Shown: positions 23,940 to 34,860, numbered from the stretch's first letter. The stretch is DNA of 64,000 nucleotides from Thysanoteuthis rhombus (GCA_963457665.1 OY735202.1:76102142-76166141), one strand, 5' to 3'. The notes: generated from the sequence alone by a model not told the origin. Numbers and translations: made by a program.

Positions 23940-24228
23940 TTATTGACATCAGCTTGGCCATTGCTGTTCGTTGCTCTCAACTGTCAGCACATTCTTCCTG
24001 CACTGTTTTCAATGGTCCTTGCTGACTGCCAGATCTTTCCTAGTAGATGGGTCCTTTTCTCTTGGCAGAAGCACTGCAACAGACGACAGCAATGGGACAA
24101 CAGTCCTTATGACACTTCCATGGGATGTTTCTGATAAAGTCTCTTTGATTGCTTTAGCCGGCTCAAAAGAATCATTTAAGGAAGCCTCTCTGATGACATA
24201 CATATAACATGACCAAACACATCTATAC
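23940..24228. other. GC-richer segment open on both strands, unidentified
   Basis: This block is less AT-rich than its surroundings. On the plus strand a frame from 23971 reads with mixed, protein-like composition and ends ALAGSKESFKEASLMTYI just before the stop. On the minus strand a frame from 24257 contains ETLSETSHGSVIRTVVPLL and stays open to 24009. I recognise no domain in either. It ends where a truncated repeat A begins, so it may be a captured fragment or part of an unknown repeat. I do not assert a gene. Confidence 0.3.
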
Positions 24229-24365
24229 ACAAAAGATGAGAGAAGTAACTTATTCATTGATCTCTCCTTTTTCCAATTTTTTCAATTGATCACCCCCAAC
24301 ATGGCATGCTGCCAAATATGTTGATCACATGACTGTTTTTATTGAGTGACTAAACAGACCTGTAT
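24228..24365 (+). repeat. Repeat A, 3' part
   Basis: AAAGATGAGAGAAGTAACTT leads into the last core block, the A 3' module (CAACATGGCATGCTGCC) and GAGTGACTAAACAGACCTGT. Confidence 0.85.
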
Positions 24366-24449
24366 TTGCGTATCTTTGGATAAGGCTATCTCCCCAAAGG
24401 CAAAGGTATTTGAAAGTTGAGACCTTACAGTCAATAAATGATAATGGTG

Positions 24450-24855
24450 CAGAACAATTGTTCAGTGTAACTCCAACACAATGTTCCTATACAAAAAGTA
24501 TTATTATTTACTGGAGATCACCCTATCATGCCACCCAAGGGTCAGATCATATGTCTCCATTAACGGTCAAGTGCACTGTTTAGCATCATGATAATACATT
24601 GGTGGTACTTGCGTATAATACGAATGGTGGGTGGAATGCCCATCATGTAATACGCTTGCCACTATGATATATCTCGAATATGCTTTCCCTGGAAAGAAAT
24701 GTATGCTTTTGCTGCCATTCTCCACCCCCAGGAATATGTGCTTTTCCCCCTAACCCTGGAAAAATGGCAGCAGGCACCACCCATGTTTATAAGTCTGATT
24801 GAAAACTGTCTTGCAAACTCCATTACTTGATTTTGTGGAAAAGTATATATTTCTA
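24450..24855 (+). repeat. Repeat G copy 2
   Basis: It matches the 15.6 kb copy across the GGTCAAGTGCACT and GCTTGCCACTATGATAT blocks and extends further right (CACCCCCAGGAATATGTGC). Confidence 0.7.
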
Positions 24856-25214
24856 TTGTGTTCATTAGTATTTTTTAGTGTTTAGTTTCCATCTGAGCAC
24901 TTATGACAGATCATCTCAATTGTGTCCTCAGTCTAGAAATATTTGATGAAAGAAACAGAGGTTTCCAATCTTTTCAAGGTCATTCCGCACTTTTCTCAGT
25001 AAGATTACTAGTTTTCCATGTAGAAGGCATGAATATATTTTATTTTTATCTATAATGTTATCCCTACTCTTCTATGCATGGAATGTGTGAAATGATCAGT
25101 TTAACATTTTTTTCAAAGAATTATTCTATTCTTTCAATAATTTTAGAACTGAAATAAACCCTGGTCTTCGATATCTTTGGTTGCTCAACAATGTTCCTGC
25201 CATGAAAAAGTATT
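24856..25214. other. Stretch with nothing recognised
   Basis: AT-rich sequence with no supported feature. Confidence 0.4.
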
Positions 25215-25475
25215 TGCCAACTGGGATCAATTTAGCATGAACTTGATTTGTCAATTGAACACCACCACTTAAAACCTATTGGTTTGGGGGGGATGGGATT
25301 AATGAAATGAAAATGTTTTTTTTAACATGATAAGAAGTAAATGTTTAAATTTTCAGCCCTTCAACTCCATTGTTGCAGCCTGTACATCTGATATATACGT
25401 ACATAGCCACCAAGTCAAACCAACTTGAAAACTGAACAAACCTGTGTTGGCAGTTTTGGTTGATGGTTTCTAGTG
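25215..25475 (-). repeat. Repeat A, 5' half
   Basis: Minus-strand copy. On the plus strand it reads core end, then TAAATTTTCAGCCCTTCAAC, GTCAAACCAACTTGAAAACT and TGTTGGCAGTTTTGG. The 3' module is absent. Confidence 0.8.
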
Positions 25476-25714
25476 AATATAAAGTAGACAGGATGTATGT
25501 GATAGAAAGAAATGCACATGGCAGTTTGGATGTCTAATGTAAATGTAATCATATTGTGAAAAGAGAGCAAAATTCTGCTGGATGCATTCTTTTTGTGGAA
25601 GGTAACAATGTTGGCATGAGAGAAAAATCTAAGGTTAGGATGTGTAATACAGGAGCCACCCACACCCAACTCCTCTTTTGACCTTCTACTGCATTTCTGT
25701 ATTTCTTAAAATAA

Positions 25715-25815
25715 CAACAATTGTCAAATTCCAGTCCAGGTTTGGAGTTGACTTTGTTTTGTAAACAGTGACAAGAATAATCCTCACCAAATTTAGGGGA
25801 GTAAAAATCAACTTT
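25715..25815 (-). mobile_element. SINE S4, 3' body fragment
   Basis: GTCAAATTCCAGTCCAGGTT and AATAATCCTCACCAAATTTA match the 3' part of the copies at 38.5 and 12.1 kb. The tRNA head is missing. Confidence 0.55.
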
Positions 25816-25862
25816 CCTCTATTTTTTATAATTTTAGAAACTCCCAGCTAAAGCTGTGAACA

Positions 25863-26226
25863 TGGTTTTTTTCAGTTTTCAAGTTAGTTTGGCTGGCTGG
25901 CATGACACATTCAAGCTGTACCAATAGAAGTAAAAGGATGAAATTTTCAACATTTACTCATTATTTTGTCTTGAAAAAACATTTTTTTAAAACTTTTTTT
26001 GTGAAAAGTAAGTTTTTTTGGGGGGGATCAATTTAAAGTATAATTTCATTCTAAATTGGTACTTTAGTTAGTATCCACCAACATTCACACTTGATATTTG
26101 AAAATTGTGATCACTGCAAGTGATCACTGCCCAATAAAAGATGAGAAGAGTAACTTATCCATTCAACTCCCCTTTCTCCAACTTTTCAATTGATCACTCT
26201 CAACATGAATGCTGCCAAAAGATGTT
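25863..26226 (+). repeat. Repeat A
   Basis: It begins TTTTTTTCAGTTTTCAAGTT and continues through AGTTTGGCTGGCTGG and the core (GTGATCACTGCCCAATAAAA) to CAACATGAATGCTGCCAAAA. The terminal CTATTGAGTGAC part is missing. Confidence 0.85.
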
Positions 26227-26589
26227 ATTTCTCTTTGATCTTTTCAAAGTATCCTTCTTTTTGGAATTATGATTTCATATTGGCATGGGCATCCATTGCC
26301 ACCTTTCTGGAGGAGAACAAGACAGATATGTCAGTCAGTTGCCATGTCAGGGACTAAAGATTTTTTTTAGCTGTGATTAGTTCTAAGCTGTCACTGTTCA
26401 TAATTTCCTTTGATCCATGGTCTCTATGAACTTCTAACTTTCAAACTTTCTCATACTCAGTGAGAAAGCCTGATTCAAGTAGGAAGTGCCATGTTCCCCC
26501 ACCCCCAGCAAACGCCCATGGTGTTTGGAATAGGGAGTCATAAATGTTTTATAACCTTTAATTTGTTCCGCAAATGAATCAGGGCTAGA

Positions 26590-26775
26590 AGGCTGAAAAT
26601 ATTTCCTCCTTATTATGTCTAGAGAATCCCCCCCCATTCCTGCAATAAGTTTTTTTTTTAATAGGGATTCAATTTACAGTGTAAGTTTATGCTGGATTGC
26701 TCTCTTAGTTTATGTCCGGTAGTGTTCACACATTTTAATTTTTTTTAAAATTTCGGACTCTTTAGTGATCCAACA
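26590..26775 (+). repeat. Repeat A, middle fragment
   Basis: It has CCTTATTATGTCTAGAGAAT, then ATTCAATTTACAGTGTAAGT and GTCCGGTAGTGTTCACACA, and breaks off at TTTAGTGATCCAAC. Confidence 0.75.
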
Positions 26776-27334
26776 GAACCCCATAGCGACTGGATCAGGA
26801 GGCTTTATAATATTTATATCTGTTTGGCAGATGAAACAGGGAGTCATTCAAGGGATTATTAAAAATCCAGTAGAATATGATACTACTTTGCCCAAGTTTC
26901 ATTCACCTTGGAGATTATTTGGCTTGTTTCCAGTGCAAAAAGTTGGTTAATCTCTTTTCCTTTGAAAACCGTGGGTTGTCTTTGCGTAGACTTGCAAGAA
27001 CAGACCCTCCCACCTTTTTTAATAATTGCATATCCTTGGATTGTGTTTGTCTTTCTAACTTTGCAAATCATAGTTGTACATACAGCTATCCCCTGTAACC
27101 TTCAGTGTTTGTTATGGAGTGGACTGATATAGAAGCAGCGTGTACCATCTTCCACTCTCTCCTACACCATAGTCCCGTGTATTTCCAAAGACCAAGCCTG
27201 CTAAGATACTATCAGCAGCATTTTTTGTACCTGAGATCATTCATAATATCTTTCCAGTAGAAATTATTGTAATTGTTTCTTCACTTTATGCCATTTTAAC
27301 TTATGAAAGGAATCTTTTACTTTTGGATCATCAT
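26776..27334. other. Stretch with nothing firmly recognised
   Basis: Overlapping short frames occur on both strands at 26877-27132, but none shows domain-like composition. TATAGAAGCAGCGTGTACC at 27129 resembles AAAGGCAGCACACACCTTCC at 27760, which may reflect related repeat text. Confidence 0.35.
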
Positions 27335-27705
27335 CAGCAGCAGTAGCAGCCTTTTAGCCTCTATAGTTGGACATAAGACCTTTCCCTAGATTTGCCAGAT
27401 ATCTCTATCACAGTGCCTTGGTGCAATGTCTCCTAACTTGTCCAAATCATCATACCATCTTATTTTCTGACGGACACAATTTATTTATGATCTCTGTTGA
27501 TGTGAGTTGTGATGTCCAACCCATTACCATTTAAGTTTTCTATATCTCTGACTCCTTTTTTTCTTCTAATATAATGTGCTGTCTTGTGATCTATCCAGTG
27601 ATGTTAAGCATGATTCTCTTTTGGGCTTTGTTTTCAATTCGATTGACGATTTTTTGGTTAGGTTCCATGTTTCAGCTCTATAGGCAGTTTCTTCACTTTT
27701 ACGAA
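27335..27705 (-). pseudogene. RTE-type LINE 3' end, truncated
   Basis: On the minus strand, the frame near 27690-27640 gives YRAETWNLTKK, the conserved TYGAETW motif found after RT in RTE-like elements. Further downstream the element ends with TATGTCCAACTATAGAGGCT and a GATGATCC tail at 27337. It matches the same region of the 48.92-49.37 kb copy. It is broken and 5'-truncated. Confidence 0.6.
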
Positions 27706-28261
27706 AAAATGTCGAAGTGAAAATAGCCTTCAGTGTTTGTTTTGGAATGAATTCTTGCAAAGGCAGCACACACCTTCCTCCTCTCTCTCCTGTACATCTA
27801 ACTACCTCCAACTTTTGGTGACTCAGCCCAACTTATCATCATTATCATTATCCGGTTGTAGGGATGCTCAGTATTTTTTCCTGTATCAATTAATGGTAAT
27901 TGCTTTTTTAAAGTTATTATAGGAATGGTTTACTTTTGGATAGCTGTGGGTGATCAGTATATTTGTATTAGTATTGTCTGAATGTATAGCTAGATCTAGA
28001 GATTTGGAGTTGGGCTAATTTTTTAGAGTCTACCATACATCTGTATTAATGGGGGCTATCTTGAATCCCCAACACCTATGTTATAATGCGGGACACCAGC
28101 ATATTCAAAATGACTGGATGTTTTCCTAACAGACCTTGTAAATATCAAAGCAATGCTATATACTTCTCCTTTTAGTATCATTGTAATCTGAGTATCGTGG
28201 CCTTTATAAATACAAATGACCCGACAGTAAGATTAGATATTTTACTTGAGACAAAAACTAT
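27706..28261. other. Gene-free stretch
   Basis: TTATCATCATTATCATTATC at 27834-27853 looks like the tail of another minus-strand LINE insertion. Nothing else is recognised. Confidence 0.35.
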
Positions 28262-28712
28262 ATTAGAAACCATCAGTCAAAACTATCAACATAGGTTTTT
28301 TTCAGTTTTCAAGTTGGTCTGACTGGCTGGCTATGTGTGTATGATATGTACAGATCATACCAATAGAGTTAGAGGGCTGAAATTTTGAGCAATCACTTAT
28401 TATTATGCCTACAAAAATATATTTTTTTTGTTATTTGTAAATTCTCCCCTCCGAAGAAAGCTTTTGGTGGGAGTATAATTTGCAGTGTAAGTTTATGCAA
28501 AATTGATCCCAGCAGTATTCAGGCTTGTTTTTTTTTTTTTTTTTTTAAATTCTCTCTTTCATTGTGATGACTGCCCAACAAAAGGTGGGAGAAGTATCTT
28601 TGATTACCCTTATTTTTCCTTATTTTCCAATTGAACTCCCCTAAGATGGCATGCTGTCAAAAGATGTTGGTCATGTGACGGTTTCTATTGAGTGACCAAC
28701 CAAACCTGTTTC
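28262..28712 (+). repeat. Repeat A, full length, forward arm of an inverted pair
   Basis: It runs from ATTAGAAACCATCAGTCAAA, through ACTATCAACATAGG and the core, to TCTATTGAGTGACCAACCAA. An inverted copy starts only about 125 bp downstream. Confidence 0.9.
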
Positions 28713-28837
28713 CCTCTTTTGTTGAATTCCAGTTATAAAAGTCTGATCACCCATAGAGAGCTTTAATAAGATTGCCTTAACTGATATATCTTGTCAGAGA
28801 AGAAATAGTGTTTCCATGAAGCAAACAAATCATAAAC

Positions 28838-29260
28838 TGGTCTGGTTAATCACTCAATAGAAACAGTTACGTAACCATCTTTTGAACAACTCTTGAGTTG
28901 TTGAAAAGAGTGTGATGTATGAACAAATTACTTCTATCGACTTTTGTTAGGTAGCAATCAGTAAAAAAAGTACGAATTTAAAAAAAACAACCTTGATTGC
29001 TGCTAGACAGTAAGGGTCCAATTTGATTTAAACTTACATTCCAAATTGAAGCCCCACCTCCAGTAAAAACTTATTTAGAAGGAAAGTATGAAAAAAACAT
29101 TTTGTAGGCTTGATAAGGAGTAAATGCTGAAATTTTCAGCTCTCTAAGTCTATTAGTGTGGTGTATATGCATGACATAGGTAGATTTATAGATTGACAGC
29201 TAGACCCACTTGAAATCTTAGAAAAGCTTATGTTGACAGTTTTGATGGATAGTTTAAAAT
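28838..29260 (-). repeat. Repeat A, full length, reverse arm of an inverted pair
   Basis: The plus strand reads GGTCTGGTTAATCACTCAAT, AGAAACAGTTACGTAACC, core, and finally TATGTTGACAGTTTTGATGG. Transcripts crossing 28.26-29.26 kb could form a long imperfect hairpin. Confidence 0.9.
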
Positions 29261-29428
29261 AAATTGAATTCCATGTGTTATACTTAGAAAGAAAAATTGT
29301 AATTTTGTCCAAAGTTATTTGTAAAATCCCGCTTATAACTTTCTTTCATAGTGACCACACACGTTTCAAGTCATTTAGACCAACTCCCCCATTGTATCTT
29401 TGTAACGTCATTAAGATATAAAAAAAAG

Positions 29429-29905
29429 ACTAGCATTCCAAGGGATATTATGAATCACCTTCACCCATATATGCTGCTTTTTCAAGCAGCGGTGTTAGTA
29501 AAATGGTTTGAATTGTAAATTAATGATTGAAAAAACTAGCAAGTCAAGTTAGTAACTCAATAGTGATCAATTAAGAAATTGGAAAAGGGGTGATCAATTG
29601 ATAAGTTACTTCTATTGCTTTTTGGGGGCTGGGATCACTAAAAAGTATAAATTTTCAAAAAACAAGCTCAAGGGACCAGTTTGGCATAAACTTCATTGTA
29701 AATTGAACAACCCTATAAAAACCTAATTTGGAGGGAATTTAAAAAAAAACAAAACAAACATTTTGCGACTCTTTTCTTGTGTGTGTGTGTGTGCGCAAAA
29801 TTTCAACTTTCTGCTAAGAACGGTTAGAACTGAGCAAAATCTGGATACATAGATAGATGCATATAAGTGTCAGAGCTCATGAATTCTTGTTGGAATTATA
29901 AACCA
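29429..29905 (-). repeat. Repeat B, near full length
   Basis: The plus strand starts CTAGCATTCCAAGGGATATT, ATGAATCACCTTCACCCATA, continues through the core with two GATCA blocks, and ends in the B 5' module near GTGTCAGAGCTCATGAATTC. Confidence 0.85.
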
Positions 29906-30284
29906 AGTGATTTTCTGACTTGACATAAGTTAGTTGCAAAATACTTAACCTACAATAAACAAAATTTCTCTACTACCCATTGTTGTGTCTCTGGTAAAAA
30001 TTGGTTTTACTTGACTTTGTTTCAGTTAAGGTTATGGTTTTCAGGAACCTAACCTCAATGTTCATAGGGGAGAGTTAGTTATTTCCCTTGATAGAATAAG
30101 TGCAAGAGAGAGAAACCAGGATGATAGATGTTGCTTTAGGTTGTTGGGGGTTACAGTCAAGTAAATAATTCTTTGAAGCATTTAAAAACTCACATGACAA
30201 ATATTTACAATGATTGCTGTGTCAGAAGGCCAATCAAAAGGAAGTTGGGTTTAGAGAAATATTGTTGCTGCAATTTCTAGTTTT
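29906..30284. other. Stretch with nothing recognised
   Basis: No gene or shared repeat was found. Confidence 0.4.
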
Positions 30285-30455
30285 AGAGTGCTCACCTTCT
30301 TTGAAAATCAATGTTCAAAGAAAGGAGTGGAATCATGCTCTCTCCAAGGGGATTAGTGCAAAGTGAGCATAAATTGTTGTAGCCAGAGTTTGAACTCAGT
30401 TTGTTGATTTCATTTTGCATGCCATTAACCATAAGGCCACACGCACCTCCCATTG
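30285..30455 (-). mobile_element. tRNA-derived SINE, family S3
   Basis: The minus strand reads GGCCTTATGGTTAATGGCAT (A-box-like) and CTGAGTTCAAACTCTGGCTA (B box). The S3 body follows with TTTGCACTAATCCCCTTGGA. Confidence 0.75.
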
Positions 30456-30631
30456 GCAATATTTTATGGAAAGGAATTAAAGCAACAAAATTAAATCTAA
30501 ATAAATTAAGAATCAATTTCGAGGATCTAAAAAGTAAATTCCAAGAACACAATGCCAAAATGACTTGCCTCGTATTGATTCTTAGGTTCTCCAGTTTTAA
30601 GTGGCTTTCAAAAATAATTTAATCAAGGAGA

Positions 30632-31048
30632 ATAGGTCTGGTTAGTTACTCAGTACAAACAATCACATGACCAGTATCTTTTGGCTGCATTCCATGTTGG
30701 GGGTGATCAATTAAAAAAAAACTAGTACATGGGGTGATCCATGAATAAGTTTCTTCTTTTGCCTTTTGTTTGGCTGTGATCACTGAGAAAAACTCAAAAT
30801 TTTTTACAAAATAGGTATGAATGGAACTGATTTAGCTTAAAATTCCATTATAAATTGACCCCTCCCCCTCCCCCAAAAAATTGGGGGTGGGAAGGGGTCT
30901 GGACATAATAAGCAGTAGATATTTAAATTTTCAGCCCCATTGGTGAATCCTGTACACTTGATACACATATACATTACCAGCCAGCAGAACCAACTAGAAA
31001 ACTGAAGAAACCTATGTTGACAGTTTTGGCTTACAGTTTCTAATAAAT
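30632..31048 (-). repeat. Repeat A, full length
   Basis: The plus strand runs from AGGTCTGGTTAGTTACTCAG through CCATGTTGGGGGTGATCAAT to CTATGTTGACAGTTTTGGCT and ACAGTTTCTAAT. Confidence 0.9.
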
Positions 31049-31654
31049 CATTTCACATTGTACATTTTCTCTCATTTGGTTTTGTTTTTCTTCAAATGTC
31101 AATTGTTCTATTCTGCAAATCTTGAATTTTTTTTTCCCTTCAGTTCTATTGACTTAACAATTTTGAGATTTAGGAAAAAATTGCAATAAAAATCATTCTT
31201 CCAGATTAGTAAAATCCATTCGGGTTTTGGCTCAGTCGTTAGAATATGAAAATGCTTGTAAGGATTGTCTAATATCAATGATGGTGAAAACTTTGTGTCA
31301 AGCATAGTTTTCAGTTTTTTTATGTCAGACTGTAATTTCTTACTTTAAGATATCAGCGACTAAAAGAGAAAAAAACGAAAAAGACTGATAACAAAAAAGT
31401 TGATGGAATTTTTTTTAGGGAGAAAAAAAAGTATCTGCGTCTTTTTGGATTTCATCTCTACTTGTGGACTTGTTCTTGTAGTCTGTTATTATGATACTGC
31501 AAGGCTGACTGTCATGATTGCTTGTATTATGCTTACAATAACAGATCTTGCTAAATGTTAGAGCAGGTCCTTAAAGGAGCCAAGCCCTGCCAGGGCCTTC
31601 AATTCTCTTGCTACATCACTGCTTTTAAAAGGACAGCCTACTCAAACTCACAGA
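31049..31654. other. Stretch with nothing recognised
   Basis: AT-rich. No supported gene. Confidence 0.4.
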
Positions 31655-31737
31655 CCCCAGGCTTTTGAAAAGCCTGTGCATTGACCCCCAGGAATACCTT
31701 TGTGGATCCTGAGTTTGCGAACCACTGCATTAAATGT
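31655..31737 (-). mobile_element. hAT-like terminal sequence
   Basis: The reverse complement starts GCAGTGGTTCGCAAACTCAG, GATCCACAAAGG. This is the CAGTGGTTCnCAAACT pattern of hAT ends and resembles 46.23 kb. Confidence 0.55.
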
Positions 31738-32339
31738 TGGATGGAGGGGTCAGGCCCTCCTGGTTTCATCTTTAGGGTGTCAAAGTAATTTTAAAGAAGG
31801 ACTCTGCGTTGTTTTGGTTTTTGTCTTTGCACATCTCATATTGTGTTCATTTGTTTTGTTAATAAGTCCGTTATTATGATATCGCATGGCTGACTGCGAT
31901 GATAGCTATTATGTTGGATGATTCTGTTGCTAACAAAACAGTGAAATGGATAATGAATTCAGCAGACAAATGGATCCTCCAGTTAGAATGTGTTAAAATG
32001 AAAAACAACAAACTCTGGCAATGATATTACTAAAATCTAAATGAAAATCAGTTTACATATACTACATATGGGCAACGATTGGCTTGCAGACGTGGTTTGG
32101 CTGCGGCAATATCTTATCAAAATCTTTAAAATATTATTTTTCTCAGTAAGTTGATTTTTTAAATTTATATTGTAAGTTTACTATCAATAAATTAATTGTA
32201 ATTCATATGTTTGTGTAAAATAGAAAATCAGTATGCTCTCTGTGATATGATATCTATTTTTAAAGTTAATGTGTAATCAGGATTGGGATGAAAAACGTCT
32301 CATGTGACCAGCTAGATCAAAGAATTTGCCCATGCCTGA
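31738..32339. other. Stretch with nothing recognised
   Basis: It repeats some wording of 31480-31560 (TAGTCTGTTATTATGATACT versus AAGTCCGTTATTATGATATC, followed by GGCTGACTG), about 380 bp away. This suggests an old duplication. No gene. Confidence 0.4.
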
Positions 32340-32489
32340 TACATACCTATATTCGCCACAAAATTTATCAATTTTTCTTTAGCCCATGGACCATCTTTCT
32401 GCAGAATTTCAAATTCACTGAGAACTTTTGGAGATATTGTGTTGACAATTGCTGACAGACAGACAGACAGATAGACAGACACAAGCAAC
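32340..32489 (-). repeat. Repeat C fragment
   Basis: The reverse complement reads GTCTGTCTGTCTGTC, ACACAATATCTCCAAAAGTT, then GGTCCATGGGCTAAAG and ATTGATAAATTTTGTGGCG. This corresponds to the 62.37-62.65 kb units. The CAGACAGACAGA microsatellite sits at the same edge in both. Confidence 0.65.
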
Positions 32490-32935
32490 TAGAAGAGATA
32501 CAATTCAAAGGAAATAATGAATCATCACCACCAATATATGTTGTCTTGGGGGTGATCAATTAATTAAAAAGTTGGAAAAAAGGTGATCAATGAGTAAATT
32601 ATTTCTTTTGCCTTCTGTAGGGCTGGGATCTCAAAAAAAGGTCTGAATTTAAAAGAAAACAAGGAGGCACAAAGTTTAAACTTACATTGCATATTGAACC
32701 TGCTACTCAAAACCTATTTTGGAGGGGAATTTGAAAAAACAAAACGAAACATTTCCCTACTCATTGACAGGAGAGTGTGTGCAGAATTTCAACTCTCTAC
32801 TATGGACAGTAAGAGCTCAGCAAAGCCTAAATAAATACATTGGTAGATAGATATAAATGTGAAAACTAATGAATAACTTAAACTCAACAACAGTGATAGA
32901 ACTAGTCAATTGTAGGTAACAGTGATTCATAATAG
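32490..32935 (-). repeat. Repeat B
   Basis: The plus strand reads AAAGGAAATAATGAATCATC, then the core with GGTGATCAATTAATTAAAAA, and ends in the B 5' module (AACTTAAACTCAACAACAGT). Confidence 0.75.
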
Positions 32936-33087
32936 ATGGTGAAGAGAAGCAGAAAAAGATGCCATTGAAATGGCAGAATGTTCTATTTTTTATGGATTAC
33001 TCGTGTTTTGAAAGAGAAGCTTGGTCTTTTGAATATAACTTGTTAAGATATCCAAGGCTTGACAGTGGAAACGTAATCATATGCTCT

Positions 33088-33091
33088 TATG

Positions 33092-33124
<33 letters not shown>

Positions 33125-33160
33125 GTCTTTTAACATCTGTTGTTGGCCTGGGTAGTGAGT
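33088..33160 (-). mobile_element. LINE tail: (ATG)n with RTE-like 3' end
   Basis: The reverse complement ends GCCAACAACAGATGTTAAAA followed by GACTGATGATGATGATG. The same sequence type (AACGGACACTAAAAC.. plus ATGATGATT) ends the 48.9 kb fragment. Only the tail was inserted. The 91-residue plus-strand frame across it is not a gene. Confidence 0.6.
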
Positions 33161-33889
33161 GTTATTTTCTGATTGTTTTTGTGCAAAAAGTATGTATTCC
33201 TTTCAAACTTGTCTTTTATTTACCTACACTGTGATATTCATATGTAATTGTTTTCTTTACTTAATGTGATTAAAAATGTGCAAATTTACCCTGAGCCCGA
33301 TTGATGATAACTAGATTTTAAATTATCCCACTCCTGGTCACCAAAATCAAAGTTTGTAGGGAACAGTTAATATTTTCTATACACTTTATACATCATCAAT
33401 CATAAAATAACACTTATTACCCCTGAATAAAAAAAATGGAAACAATCTCCACTGTGTAATGTAAGTTCATAACTGGAAGCACTTGAATTAATACATACTG
33501 TTTTTTAGTTGTAATGCATCTTATATCATTGTTAGAATTAACAGGAACTGGAGATTACTTATAGTTCAGAATTATTAGACCCTGAAGTGTTTTTTATGAG
33601 AAAGGAGTTGAAGAGACTCAAGAGGCCACACATATACACTAGGAGTAAATAGAAATTGACTGAATATTAGAAAATTTGTTTTTAGCCATAGATTGCTGAG
33701 ACTACAGAATAAATCACCAGAATTCTATCACCACCAGGTTTTATCAACAGATGTAAATGATTTTAAAAAATACCTGCAAGTCAATAATTGAACAACCATA
33801 GCATCAAAATTTGGAGTAATGTAAAAAAAATTCCATTAAAGAATAAATATGGTCAGAATGAATTCTATTTATGACAACACTGGCATTTT
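33161..33889. other. Stretch with nothing recognised
   Basis: AT-rich sequence. No feature supported. Confidence 0.4.
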
Positions 33890-34400
33890 CCAGTGGAAAA
33901 TATCTGAAATCTGATATGTAGTGCTATCAACAGATCTAAATGAATTTTTCAAGAATTACGATGTTTACAGCACTGCAAATGTTTAAAGCCTTCTATTGCT
34001 TATATATGTTATGCTGCATTTGTGAAGTTGCCTAATTAACAAAATTTGACTGTTTTTACAAAAAAATAAATATGTAGTTTCAATCTGATTAAAAGTTTAT
34101 TCAATCAAAACAAGGACATAAAACAACAATTTTTTTTACAATCAAAAGTTTGTGAAATGAGATTTTTTTACCAAAATTTGATGAATACATAGTTGTATTT
34201 TTTTTTTTTTACAAAAAAAATATTCAGTTCTAATTTGATCAAAAGTTTATTTTATCAAAACAAGGATAAATATCAACTATTTTTTTACAATCAAAAGTTC
34301 ATGTAATCCAAGTGAAATTTACAAAAAAATGAGTAAATTTTGCCAATGAAGCAATTTTACTGATTTGGCATAACATATACAATTTGTATACTTTTGTTCC
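33890..34400 (+). repeat. Repeat D, with internal tandem duplication
   Basis: TTATGCTGCATTTGTGAAGT is followed by two similar units of about 130 bp. Each has an ACAAAAAAATA block, TTGATCAAAAGTTTATT-like text, and ATCAAAACAAGGA plus TTACAATCAAAAGTT. It ends ACTGATTTGGCATAACATAT. The shorter copies are at 3.5-4.1 kb and 61.56-61.73 kb. It ends about 110 bp before the exon acceptor. Confidence 0.6.
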
Positions 34401-34507
34401 TCACTGAAATGAATGTTATATAGGCAAACAAAGGATTATTGTTGTGCTTCATTTTGTTTGATTTTAATAAAAATGATGAATTTGAATATTTTTTTTTTCT
34501 CTCTTAC

Positions 34508-34509
34508 AG
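34508..34509 (+). promoter_or_regulatory. Splice acceptor of the signal-peptide exon
   Basis: The AG at 34508-34509 follows a long pyrimidine tract (about 34489-34505, TTTTTTTTTTCTCTCTTAC type). It fits a metazoan 3' splice site. Confidence 0.55.
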
Positions 34510-34586
34510 ATATGGATCCTTACTTCTTACCGGTTTAGTCATCTTTTTATTCTGTTAAACACATTCTGAGATCTTGAAGTTATTGC

Positions 34587-34632
34587 ATGATGTCCAACCT
34601 ATGGTTTAAAGTCAGCATTTTCCTTCTTCTCG
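34587..34632 (+). CDS. First coding exon of a secreted or membrane protein (signal-peptide start), partial
   Basis: The exon is predicted at 34510-34632. Upstream is a strong acceptor, a T/C run ending CTCTCTTACAG at 34509. The first ATG pair is at 34587 and 34590 and is preceded in frame by TGA at 34575-34577, so translation must start here. The peptide is MMSNLWFKVSIFLLL plus one base of the next codon. It has a polar start with one lysine, then a hydrophobic run, as in the n- and h-regions of a eukaryotic signal peptide or signal anchor. The donor at 633-638 is G|GTGAGT, a near-perfect match to consensus, leaving a phase-1 intron. Phase-1 introns just after signal peptides are common in secreted proteins. 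The 5' UTR part (34510-34586) also indicates an upstream non-coding exon that I did not find. No downstream exon was identified, so the product is unknown. Confidence 0.55.
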
Positions 34633-34638
34633 GTGAGT
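34633..34638 (+). promoter_or_regulatory. Splice donor of the signal-peptide exon
   Basis: GTGAGT directly follows the coding part (CTTCTCG|GTGAGT). It fits the metazoan 5' splice-site consensus. Confidence 0.6.
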
Positions 34639-34775
34639 TGCAGTTAATAATCTTCATTTTACTCTTTTGTTTCAATAATTTCACCTCCACTCAGCTACGC
34701 CCTTAAATTCCTGTATCAAGAAAATAAGACATATTTTATCTAAAGAAAACAATCTTTGCAAATATCACACTGCAT

Positions 34776-34860
34776 AGGGGTCATTATTACCCACTTTGGA
34801 GACCTCTGTCCCAAACATTTTGCACAACAATAACAATTCTGGTTAGTCACTCAACAGAAA
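34776..34860. repeat. 85-bp local duplicate, copy 1
   Basis: AGGGGTCATTATTACCCACT through GTCACTCAACAGAAA is identical, apart from about one base, to 35341-35425. It includes the terminal bases of repeat A in minus orientation but none of its interior. Confidence 0.9.
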
